Shown here: piece after piece, positions 1 through 7,595 of the stretch
Layout: each line of letters opens with the position of its first letter
Position numbering within the stretch: position 1 is the stretch's first letter
Source of the DNA: Actinomycetota bacterium
GTDB lineage: Bacteria; Actinomycetota; Acidimicrobiia; Acidimicrobiales; Poriferisodaliceae
Length of the DNA stretch: 16,763 nucleotides
Direction: 5' to 3'
NCBI GenBank assembly: GCA_002731665.1
Contig: PCCJ01000104.1
Location: forward strand, 1 to 16,763
Translations under genes and position numbers: made by a program
The notes under the pieces: generated by a model
What the model was told of the DNA's origin: nothing
Database searches by the model: none
Seen by the model: only the letters and a program-made list of their open reading frames with translations

Positions 1-853
1 GAGCCATAGTCACCGGAGCATATGCGCGAAGAAACTCCTCAGTCGCAGTCGGTATTAGCGAAGGGTCGACAAGCAAGCGTTCACGATCATCCGAATATTT
101 AGCTAGATGCAACAAACTGGAACTGATAGAACTCCATGTCGTATCCATCCCGGCTAACAAAAGTAGAAAACACGTTCCGATTACGTGCTTGTCACTCAAA
201 GAATCACCATTTGGCAAGACCTCCGCATGAAGTTTACTCACGAGATCCTCTTGTGGCTCCAAACGCCTCGCTCGAGACAAGTCAGTAAAATACTCGAGAG
301 TATTTTTAGTAGCTCGATTCCTGCGATCCCATTGATCGGGGTGTGATTGCAAGATGTCAACAGCCCATTCGGTAAACATCTGCGAATCTTCTTTAGGTAA
401 ACCGAGCATTGACCCGATAACGCGCACAGGAATATGCCGCGCATACTCTTCCGCAATGTCCACGACAGAAGTTGGGTCTATCTGGTCAAGTAATTCTCTG
501 GCGATCTCACGAGTTCCATCGGCCATCTCAGCGACAGCTTTAGGGCTAAAAAAAGGCAAAAGCATACGTCTGGCATCAGCATGAAATGGGGGATCAGAAG
601 TAATTGGCGGTGCAACTAGTATTGACGTCCCTTCTGGAGTCGAAGCAACTCCAACATCTCTCGAAGAGAAACTTTTGGTGTCATAAGCAACGGCTGCTAT
701 GTCCTCATATTTAGTTGGAAGCCATCCACCTCCATCAGATACCGATCGAGCTACTGGGCACTGCTCTCGGAGCTCTTTCCATATTTCTGGAGCACCTTGA
801 ACATAGGCCTGACTGAATAGATCTAAATCATCAAGATTGAAATTTCCATTCAT
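1..853 (-). CDS. Cytochrome P450, 3' end cut by the window edge
   Basis: This is a heme monooxygenase of the soluble bacterial P450 type. It probably hydroxylates a lipid, steroid or xenobiotic using electrons from a ferredoxin; the substrate cannot be read from the sequence. The 284 visible residues run from ATG at 853 through the I-helix oxygen-activation motif AGMDTT (residues 234-239) to the K-helix ExxR (E273-F-L-R276). The C-terminal heme-binding cysteine loop lies outside the window, so about 70% of a typical 400-residue protein is present. The start is supported by an AAAGGAG ribosome site (860-866) six bases upstream. There is no signal peptide or membrane anchor. It is divergent from the MBL-fold hydrolase across 49 bp. 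The family call is firm; the integrity of the missing part is unknown. Confidence 0.93.
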   Translation of the reverse strand, partial: MNGNFNLDDLDLFSQAYVQGAPEIWKELREQCPVARSVSDGGGWLPTKYEDIAAVAYDTKSFSSRDVGVASTPEGTSILVAPPITSDPPFHADARRMLLPFFSPKAVAEMADGTREIARELLDQIDPTSVVDIAEEYARHIPVRVIGSMLGLPKEDSQMFTEWAVDILQSHPDQWDRRNRATKNTLEYFTDLSRARRLEPQEDLVSKLHAEVLPNGDSLSDKHVIGTCFLLLLAGMDTTWSSISSSLLHLAKYSDDRERLLVDPSLIPTATEEFLRAYAPVTMA

Positions 854-890
854 ATCAAGCTCCTTTATCTCACCGAACTAGCCCACTGCG

Positions 891-896
891 TATGCT
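891..896 (+). promoter_or_regulatory. Putative -10 element for a leaderless MBL hydrolase mRNA
   Basis: TATGCT fits the TAnnnT -10 pattern and ends exactly six bases before the ATG at 903. That would place transcription start at or next to the start codon. No ribosome binding site is visible before that ATG. Leaderless messages are common in actinobacteria. I see no clear -35 box, so this is an inference. Confidence 0.4.
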
Positions 897-902
897 TCAC
901 CT

Positions 903-1847
903 ATGTCATTAGCCCACAACGTATCAGAAACTCCCCAAGGCAATCTCAAAGAGATAGCTCCAAACGTGTTCAGCTATATTCAACCAGACGGAACATGGTT
1001 CATTAACAACATGGGTCTGATAGTCGGAAAAACCGAATCCATCAGCATCGACACGACATCAACAGAGCGTCGCAACCGCAGCTACATCAACGCCATTGAA
1101 GCCCTTACCCCAAACCCAGTTAAGCTGGTCGTAAATACTCACCATCATGCTGACCACACACACGGGAACTTCATGTTTCCAGATGCGACTATTATCGCTC
1201 ATTCTGAATGCCGTAGAGTCATGGTCGAAACTGGAATCCCAAATTATCGATCAGCTTTCCCTGACGTAGAATGGGGCGAGCTTAAGTTCAGAGCTCCTGA
1301 TATTACTTTCTCCGGTCTCACTGCTCTGCATCTTGACGATTTAACGATAGAGCTAGCCGGCCTCGGTTATGTGGCTCACACGGAAGGAGACTTGCTCGTA
1401 TGGATTCCTGGCAGGCGGGTGCTCTTCACTGGAGATCTAATCTTTAACGGAGGCACTCCATTTGCACTCTTTGGTTCAATCGAAGGAACCTTAAGGGCAT
1501 TAGACGTAATCGAAAATTATGATGCTGAGGTCATCGTTCCGGGCCACGGACCTGCATTTAACAAACAACAAACTAGTGAAGTTCTCGATAGCCAACGAGA
1601 ATATCTTCGTTTTGTTCAAGCGACTGCACTGCTAGGAGTACGTGAGAACCGAAGCCCACTTGAGCAAGCAATAGCGACTGATCTAGGAATTTTTAGTTCC
1701 CTAACCGATTCAGAACGATTAGCTGGCAATCTTCATGTGGCTTACCGAGAGATTTCCGCTTCAGGCTATGTCTGGCAGGGAACTGCGCATGCTATTAGTG
1801 ACATGATTGTTTATAACAAAGGAGAATTACCTCACTGCGTTGCTTAA
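903..1847 (+). CDS. Metallo-beta-lactamase-fold hydrolase
   Basis: This is a 314-residue cytoplasmic binuclear metal hydrolase of the MBL superfamily. All expected metal ligands are visible: the HxHxDH motif at H80-H82-D84-H85 (within THHHADH), H159 in HTEGD, D178 in TGDL and H215 in PGHG. The stretch FTGDLIFNGGTPF is typical of a widespread group often annotated only as MBL-fold metallo-hydrolase; the substrate (ester, thioester or lactone) is unknown. The ATG at 903 has no Shine-Dalgarno sequence but has a -10-like box six bases upstream, which suggests a leaderless mRNA. The C-terminal third (after about residue 220) is helical and carries no recognised domain. The gene is divergent from the P450 and ends 12 bp from the convergent ftsK. 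A functional link with the P450 is plausible but unproven. Confidence 0.88.
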   Translation: MSLAHNVSETPQGNLKEIAPNVFSYIQPDGTWFINNMGLIVGKTESISIDTTSTERRNRSYINAIEALTPNPVKLVVNTHHHADHTHGNFMFPDATIIAHSECRRVMVETGIPNYRSAFPDVEWGELKFRAPDITFSGLTALHLDDLTIELAGLGYVAHTEGDLLVWIPGRRVLFTGDLIFNGGTPFALFGSIEGTLRALDVIENYDAEVIVPGHGPAFNKQQTSEVLDSQREYLRFVQATALLGVRENRSPLEQAIATDLGIFSSLTDSERLAGNLHVAYREISASGYVWQGTAHAISDMIVYNKGELPHCVA

Positions 1848-1859
1848 AAGATTTTTATA

Positions 1860-4280
1860 CTACTCATCTTTTTTTTCGAGTTCTTCGAGCTCTTCTTTAG
1901 TCATGAGCACATCCCTAGCTCTAGAACCAATTGAAGGACCAACTACACCCCGCTGTTCCAGCAAGTCCATTAAACGTCCAGCGCGCGCAAAGCCTACTTT
2001 TAATTTTCGCTGGAGCATCGAAGTTGACCCAAGCTGATTCTCAACTACGATTGCCATCGCTTTCACCATGAGCTCGTCATCGCTATCATCGCCAGAAGTT
2101 CCTCCCGGAATAGCTTTCTTTACTTCTTCTGAACCCTCAACTCCTTCGACATATGAGACCCCACGTGATTGCCTACGCCAATGCGCAACTATCTGGTGAA
2201 CTTCAGCTTCGCTGACCCAACAGCCCTGTATCCGCTGAGCTATTCCACTGCTAGCACCAACGAGAAGCATGTCACCTTTACCAATTAAGCGCTCGGCACC
2301 TGCTTGGTCTAGGATCACGCGACTATCCGCAAGACTTGAAACAGCGAAAGCCATTCGACTAGGAATATTAGCTTTGATTACTCCCGTAATTACGTTTACT
2401 GATGGTCGTTGAGTAGCTATGACCAGGTGGATTCCCACCGCTCTAGCCATTTGGGCTAGCCGAGTAATCGACTCTTCTACATCTCTAGCAGCAACCATCA
2501 TTAGGTCGTTAAGCTCATCTACAACAACGACGATGAATGGCATTCGTTCGAACTCGCGCTCTTCGTTTAGATCCGACGCAAGGCGCCCTTCGTCATACGC
2601 ATCGTTATAGCCTGTAATATCTCTGAACCCAATTTCTGAGAGCACGTCGTATCGACGTTCCATTTCTTTAACGGCCCATGAGAGAGCATTGGCAGCTTTC
2701 TTAGGGCTAGTCACTACTTGAGTCAGCAAATGAGGCAGTCTGTCATATTGTCCTAGTTCCACTCTCTTCGGATCAATAAGAATCATCTTGACCTCATCAG
2801 GAGTAGACCTGACCAGCAAAGAACTAATAATCGAGTTGATACAAGAAGATTTTCCGGCTCCAGTAGCGCCGGCAATTAGAACATGTGGCATCTCAGCAAG
2901 GTTCGCCATCACAGCATTTCCGGAAATGTCTTGGCCCAAAGCAACATGAAGCGGATGTTTAACTTCAGCAGCTCTTCGACTTAAAAGTATGTCGCCTAAA
3001 GCCACGAGTTGCCGCTCGGAATTGGGCACCTCAATACCGATTGCTGATCGCCCCGGAATGGGGGCGAGAATTCGCACATCTGCTGAAGCCATCGCGTACG
3101 CGATATCTTTGTGAAGGCTAGTCACTCTTGAAACTTTGACGCCTTTACCCAACGACAGTTCGTACCTGGTAACCGTGGGGCCTACTTCCATCCCTGTCAC
3201 GCGCGTTTCGACACCATGGCTTGCTAAAGCAGCCTCAAGGTTTCGCGCCCCAGATTGCAGTAACCGCTCGTCTACTTCATGGTGACTACTTCTCTCCAAC
3301 AAGCTGAGACTTGGGATCTGCCAAGTCTCACCATCATTGGCAGCCAAGTCGATTGTCATTTGCTCGGGAATTACATCTAACTCTTCGTCAGTAGCTTGCT
3401 CAACGTTAGCTTCAAAAGATTCTCGTAAACCGGGTTCGCCGCTATCTACGTCTTCTCGATCCCAATCTGACTGTTCATCTCGTTCAGGCAGCGAAACTGG
3501 TATTTCAATTTCTGGTTCCGAAAATGAATCCAACAAAATTTCGCTTCTGCTAGCACCGCTCTCATTGCTAACTTTTCTCTCCCTCGTGGCTACTTCTCCG
3601 TCAGATCCTAAGCGCTGCAGATTGGCGGCAACTTTTCGAACGCTTCGAGATAGATACTTAAGTCCGATGCCCGTCCACGACAATATCTGGCGTACTCTAA
3701 TATCGGCGATAACAAGCAATCCAAAGGCAGTAGCGAAAAGTAGAAGACACCAAGCGCCAGCATCATCAATCAGGCCACGTATCGGTTCTGCAGCGAGTGC
3801 ACCAACGACTCCACCACTTGCTCGTAAGTCATCAAGACCCGAACCCCAACCAGATGCATCACCAGCTAAGTGAACTAACCCTGATATTGACAAACTCGAT
3901 AGCAGGGCCCCAAACCCTATCCGCCATGTTCTTTCTGCCTCTTTGTCTCTAAAAATCTCATAGGCACACCATAGAAGGGCCGCAGGCACCACAAATCGGA
4001 ATACACCTACGAGAACGCTCATTGCGTCTTCTAACAGCCGGCCTACGACCCCAGCTCTGTCTCCGAATAGCGCCAGAACACATATGACCGTTAACGCCAC
4101 CAAACCTAATCCCGCTAGATCACTGCTTCTGCCTTTGAGCCCAGCCCGCGCTACGGCCTTGAAGCTGAACCCCACACGACTTTTTTTGATCTCTTCGGCT
4201 AGCGCTTGAGATTTTTCACTACTTGATGAAGGAGATTCAGTCGAAGTCTTTTTCATGCGAGAAGAGCGAGAGCGAGCCAC
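1860..4280 (-). CDS. ftsK: DNA translocase FtsK/SpoIIIE
   Basis: This is a septum-anchored ATP-driven DNA pump that clears and helps resolve chromosome termini during division. The 806 residues show a short charged N-terminus, four or five hydrophobic membrane segments (about 55-73, 88-108, 121-139, 152-165 and 175-193) and an acidic linker (about 225-330). The RecA-like motor follows, with Walker A GATGAGKS (471-478, K477) and Walker B VVVVDE (D588, E589). A C-terminal winged-helix gamma domain (about 740-800, with LMDLLEQRGVVG), which reads KOPS-type polar sequences, ends the protein. The length fits a compact FtsK. The start is uncertain: the open frame begins at a GTG (4280) with a poorly spaced GAGGG upstream, and an ATG eight codons later (4256) is an alternative. 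It follows rnj after 91 bp, in the order dapA-rnj-ftsK known from actinobacteria. Confidence 0.95.
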   Translation of the reverse strand: MARSRSSRMKKTSTESPSSSSEKSQALAEEIKKSRVGFSFKAVARAGLKGRSSDLAGLGLVALTVICVLALFGDRAGVVGRLLEDAMSVLVGVFRFVVPAALLWCAYEIFRDKEAERTWRIGFGALLSSLSISGLVHLAGDASGWGSGLDDLRASGGVVGALAAEPIRGLIDDAGAWCLLLFATAFGLLVIADIRVRQILSWTGIGLKYLSRSVRKVAANLQRLGSDGEVATRERKVSNESGASRSEILLDSFSEPEIEIPVSLPERDEQSDWDREDVDSGEPGLRESFEANVEQATDEELDVIPEQMTIDLAANDGETWQIPSLSLLERSSHHEVDERLLQSGARNLEAALASHGVETRVTGMEVGPTVTRYELSLGKGVKVSRVTSLHKDIAYAMASADVRILAPIPGRSAIGIEVPNSERQLVALGDILLSRRAAEVKHPLHVALGQDISGNAVMANLAEMPHVLIAGATGAGKSSCINSIISSLLVRSTPDEVKMILIDPKRVELGQYDRLPHLLTQVVTSPKKAANALSWAVKEMERRYDVLSEIGFRDITGYNDAYDEGRLASDLNEEREFERMPFIVVVVDELNDLMMVAARDVEESITRLAQMARAVGIHLVIATQRPSVNVITGVIKANIPSRMAFAVSSLADSRVILDQAGAERLIGKGDMLLVGASSGIAQRIQGCWVSEAEVHQIVAHWRRQSRGVSYVEGVEGSEEVKKAIPGGTSGDDSDDELMVKAMAIVVENQLGSTSMLQRKLKVGFARAGRLMDLLEQRGVVGPSIGSRARDVLMTKEELEELEKKDE

Positions 4281-4286
4281 ACCCTC

Positions 4287-4315
4287 GAGAGTACCGAACT
4301 CTGCGTTACATAACG
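4287..4315. repeat. Two small inverted repeats in the rnj-ftsK gap
   Basis: The 91-bp gap between rnj and ftsK contains AGAGT-ACCGA-ACTCT (4288-4302), immediately followed by CGTTA-CA-TAACG (4304-4315). Both are short 5-bp-arm inverted repeats just upstream of the ftsK start. They could be an operator or RNA hairpins that tune ftsK translation. There is no following T-run, so they are not an intrinsic terminator. The arms are short enough that chance is possible. Confidence 0.3.
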
Positions 4316-4371
4316 TTGAGGCGAGGCGTGTATCTTCTTAGAACCCACTTGCCGAAAACCTCTTGTGCCTC

Positions 4372-6030
4372 TCAGTCAACGATGAAAACAGTTGAAAGGA
4401 TCGGAGGGCGACGTCGAGTACGATCGCCCACAAACCGACCAGTCGTTCTTCTTAGCAGCCTTTCCAAATCGCTTAAGGCTACGCCACTGCCAAGAGCTCG
4501 TTCTAGCGCTTCAGTCACCTCGACTTCTAAAGACGCAAGAATGTCGACACTTTTAGTTTGATCAATCCACCCCTTAGTCGCAATCTCCGGTCGACTCACT
4601 AAAATTCTTTCTCTTGAGACAACCACAGAAACATGAACAAAACCGCTTTGAGACAAGCTACGCCGCTGTTCTAACACGTCGTAACTCACATCATCTACTA
4701 GTCCATCGATGAATCTATATGGCGCAGGAATACCACCGGTAACTGAAACTCCCGTTTCATCAATTGTTAGCTCAGCACCATCTGTAACTACTATGACTCG
4801 ATCTTCCGACATCCCAGCCTCAATAGCCAAGTCTGCATGTCGTTGAAGCATTCTAAATTCACCTTCAATTGGGACAAACCATTCAGGCTTAACTATGGAC
4901 TGCAATAAACTCAATTCTTCGCGTTTCGCGTGCCCGGTTGTATGCACGAGCTCATGACCATCATGTACAACTTCACAACCCATTCGCGTTAGTCGGTCGA
5001 TTATTCGATAGACCGCACGCTCATTACCTGGTATCGGGTGCGAAGACAGTATCACAACGTCTTCGCTCGTCACTCTCAAATCTCTATGATTATTGTTCGC
5101 CAAGAGCGATAAGGCAGCGTTTGGCTCACCTTGCGACCCTGTGCATACAATACAAATTTCACCAGGCGCGAATTGGTCAATATCTTCGATCGAATACACA
5201 TCTTTGCTAGATAAATTCAAGATTCCTAGTTGCTGAGCTATCCGAACGTTGTTCACCATCGAGCGACCTAACGGAAAAATTTTTCGCCCTTCACTGATGG
5301 CCACATCAACAATCTGTTGAACCCGATGCAAATGACTAGCGAAACAACCAATTATCATCCGTTTCCCACTGTAAACAGGGAAAATTCTTTCAAATGTGCG
5401 TCCGATTGATGATTCTGATTCGCTGTGACCAGGACTATCTGCATTCGTTGAGTCCGCCATAAGGAGCCGCACTCCTGGTCCACTGGCTAACTCCCTCAAA
5501 CGATCCGTGTTTGTTAGACGATTATCAACCGGAGTCTCATCTAGCTTGAAGTCTCCTGTGTGAACTATTACTCCCTCAGATGTATGCACCACGACACAAA
5601 AGCTTTGAGGTACCGAATGAGTGATCGGAATCACTTCTATATCGAATGGTCCAATTTTCAACCGTTCATTGTCAGCCAGTACATGCAGAGATGTTCGATG
5701 CGATAATCGGTCCCACTCTATTTTGCTATTGGCAATTGCTATAGCCAAACTCGAACCATATATTGGTGCCTCGAACTCGCGCAAAAAGTGGGCGACCCCA
5801 CCGACATGGTCTTCATGAGCATGAGTGATCACAAGACCTAAAACATCGTCTGCGCGAGTTTTCAACCAAGCGGTATCGGGCAGTATTACGTCAACTCCAG
5901 GCATAGTCGCATCAGGGAACATCAAACCAAAATCGATGAGCAGTAACTTCCCATCCACCTCTATACAGGTGCAGTTTCTCCCCACCTCGCCCAGACCACC
6001 TAAAAAACGTATTACTACAGGTGTCGTCAT
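4372..6030 (-). CDS. rnj: Ribonuclease J (MBL/beta-CASP RNase)
   Basis: This is a cytoplasmic 5'-exo/endoribonuclease for RNA maturation and decay. The 552 residues are normal for the family. The MBL part has HAHEDH (H70, H72, D74, H75), H138 in THS and D160 in HTGD. The beta-CASP part has the ASHLHR region (about 232-237) and HTTGH (H363, H367). Downstream, the stretch usually written PVHGE in RNase J reads PIEGE here (E389), replacing a histidine expected at beta-CASP motif C. The ATG at 6030 starts two bases after the dapA stop, with no ribosome site of its own, which implies translational coupling. The C-terminal domain after about residue 460 matches the usual J-type tail length. The order dapA-rnj-ftsK matches the actinobacterial arrangement. 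The family call is secure. Confidence 0.95.
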   Translation of the reverse strand: MTTPVVIRFLGGLGEVGRNCTCIEVDGKLLLIDFGLMFPDATMPGVDVILPDTAWLKTRADDVLGLVITHAHEDHVGGVAHFLREFEAPIYGSSLAIAIANSKIEWDRLSHRTSLHVLADNERLKIGPFDIEVIPITHSVPQSFCVVVHTSEGVIVHTGDFKLDETPVDNRLTNTDRLRELASGPGVRLLMADSTNADSPGHSESESSIGRTFERIFPVYSGKRMIIGCFASHLHRVQQIVDVAISEGRKIFPLGRSMVNNVRIAQQLGILNLSSKDVYSIEDIDQFAPGEICIVCTGSQGEPNAALSLLANNNHRDLRVTSEDVVILSSHPIPGNERAVYRIIDRLTRMGCEVVHDGHELVHTTGHAKREELSLLQSIVKPEWFVPIEGEFRMLQRHADLAIEAGMSEDRVIVVTDGAELTIDETGVSVTGGIPAPYRFIDGLVDDVSYDVLEQRRSLSQSGFVHVSVVVSRERILVSRPEIATKGWIDQTKSVDILASLEVEVTEALERALGSGVALSDLERLLRRTTGRFVGDRTRRRPPILSTVFIVD

Positions 6031-6032
6031 AT

Positions 6033-6917
6033 TTATTTTTTAAGGCGTGCGTATACTTCTCGTGCTCGATCTTCGAGCCCTTCAGGAGTCGGGCCCATCG
6101 GTAGTCTTGGTTCACCCACCCGAAGCCCAATTGTCCTTAACATTGCTTTTGTCGGAACCGGGTTAGGAGCGTCATCACCAGACTCAAAGTCAAAACTTTC
6201 TAGCAACTTTGTGTTTATCTTCTGCGCTAGTGCAGCATCGCCTGCCTCCCAAGCATCAAACATTGCAACATGTTCACCGGCGCACCAATGAGCTGCAACA
6301 CTGATCACTCCGACAGCACCCAATGCCAACAACGGGAGAGTTAGACCGTCGTCGCCGCTATAGACCTCAAAACCAGCAGGCGCATCACGTATTACTTTGG
6401 CTGTTTCAGCTGGATTTCCAGCGGCGTCTTTGACTGCAACAATATTTGATGTTTCTGTTGCCAAACGCAAAAGCACTTCTGAATCAATTTTGCGGCCTGA
6501 GCGTACAGGAATATCATATAAAATAACTGGCAGGCTAGTGTTTTGGGCGACTGCTCTGAAGTGCTCAAAAAGCCCTGCCTGAGATGGCCGATTGTAATAC
6601 GGCGTCACGGCCAAGATCCCATCACAGCCCATCTCTTCTGCTTTTATAGTTTGTTCGATGGAATGCGCTGTGTCATTAGTTGTTGTTCCCGCTATTACCG
6701 GCACAGTAACTGCTTCTGAGACAGCCCGCCAGAGTTCCCAGTCCTCATTATCAGTAATTGTAGGACCTTCACCAGTGGTGCCGGTAAGAACTAATCCTTC
6801 ACTCCCTTGGGCTATTAACCATTTAGCTAGCTCCACTGATGCATCTACATCAAGGGAGCCATCTTCTCCGAATGGTGTGACCATTGCTGGGATTACCCTG
6901 CCAAATCTTGCGCTCAT
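6033..6917 (-). CDS. dapA: 4-hydroxy-tetrahydrodipicolinate synthase
   Basis: DapA condenses pyruvate with aspartate semialdehyde in the diaminopimelate/lysine pathway, supplying peptidoglycan cross-links. The 294 residues form one TIM-barrel of normal length. The Schiff-base lysine is K163 in AVKDAAG. Supporting residues are the GTTGE loop (46-50), YYNRP (107-111), the catalytic tyrosine Y134 in LYDIP and R139, which is placed to bind the aldehyde substrate. Its ATG overlaps the stop of the upstream winged-helix gene (ATGA, 6914-6917), and its own stop is two bases from the rnj start, so the three genes are probably translationally coupled. There is no separate promoter or ribosome site before it. 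Its partner dapB lies about 6 kb away on the same strand, in the pnp operon. Confidence 0.97.
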   Translation of the reverse strand: MSARFGRVIPAMVTPFGEDGSLDVDASVELAKWLIAQGSEGLVLTGTTGEGPTITDNEDWELWRAVSEAVTVPVIAGTTTNDTAHSIEQTIKAEEMGCDGILAVTPYYNRPSQAGLFEHFRAVAQNTSLPVILYDIPVRSGRKIDSEVLLRLATETSNIVAVKDAAGNPAETAKVIRDAPAGFEVYSGDDGLTLPLLALGAVGVISVAAHWCAGEHVAMFDAWEAGDAALAQKINTKLLESFDFESGDDAPNPVPTKAMLRTIGLRVGEPRLPMGPTPEGLEDRAREVYARLKK

Positions 6918-7579
6918 GTTGCTGAGGGTAGCTGCCAGGTGCTGTCCTCACTAGCGCGATTGATACCTAAGGTCGCTAAAAGGTCTTCGTGGAACTCGAA
7001 CCAGAGGGTGCTGTAGCTGCCAATCAGAGGTTTCATCAAGTATTGCATGTCACCATTTTTCATTAGATCTAGGGCTTTAGTGAACCTACTCCCATAGTTT
7101 TGATACCGCGAAAACATAGTTGCTAGCGGTTTCAGAATTTTCTGAAGATTCACGTCAATGTTATATAATCTCTCCAAAATTTCCTGATCATACAGATGGT
7201 CATCATGTTTGTTTATCCTCTGATGAACGCTGGTCCCGTCAATTACTTGCCAGTCTGCCAGCACCTGGAACAGGCCTTTCTCAAGGCCACGAAACTCGTT
7301 GTAAGCTTGCTGAATTTTCTGTTTCTTAGATGGATCGTCAATTTCTCGCCAAAGCGCTTGCTCACCGAATTCGCGACCTGATGGAGTCAACAAATATTTC
7401 ATCACACCGTCTACTGGCCGGTAAACGCACTTACCACTTTCGATCAGCTCGGCCAATGCCCATTCGGTCTCATCAACATCAAGCGCATGGACGTCCGCTA
7501 CTGCATCAACTTCTCCCAATCCTTTTAGACGCAACGCTAATAACAGCATTAGTTCTGTTGAGGAATCTGCAGGTGTCAT
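6914..7579 (-). CDS. Unrecognised protein with N-terminal winged-helix-like domain
   Basis: I do not recognise this 221-residue protein as a named family. Residues about 8-72 look like a winged helix: a helical stretch, a likely recognition helix around WALAELIESG, then a beta-wing ending in LLTPSGREFG, as in MarR- or PadR-like regulators. Residues 80-200 are mostly helical and rich in charged and aromatic residues (SKKQKIQQAYNEF, ITLER-like helices, FSRYQNYGSRF, YSTLWFEFHEDLLATLG). They could be a dimerisation or partner-binding domain. There are no membrane segments or enzyme motifs. It lies 16 bp after the diiron gene and overlaps dapA by four bases (ATGA), so it is made with both. A regulator of this operon, or an accessory protein of the diiron enzyme, are both possible; neither is shown. 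Confidence 0.8.
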   Translation of the reverse strand: MTPADSSTELMLLLALRLKGLGEVDAVADVHALDVDETEWALAELIESGKCVYRPVDGVMKYLLTPSGREFGEQALWREIDDPSKKQKIQQAYNEFRGLEKGLFQVLADWQVIDGTSVHQRINKHDDHLYDQEILERLYNIDVNLQKILKPLATMFSRYQNYGSRFTKALDLMKNGDMQYLMKPLIGSYSTLWFEFHEDLLATLGINRASEDSTWQLPSAT

Positions 7580-7595
7580 CGTTACAGGTAAATCT

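Noticed and set aside
1848..1859. Possible bidirectional terminator between the MBL hydrolase and ftsK
   Set aside because: The convergent gap is only 12 bp and no inverted repeat is visible. The T-run at 1868-1875 encodes lysines of FtsK.
3337..3873. A 178-codon open frame opposite ftsK
   Set aside because: It is Ser-rich with no recognisable domain, lies antisense to the low-complexity linker and membrane part of ftsK, and has no ribosome site. It is a shadow frame.
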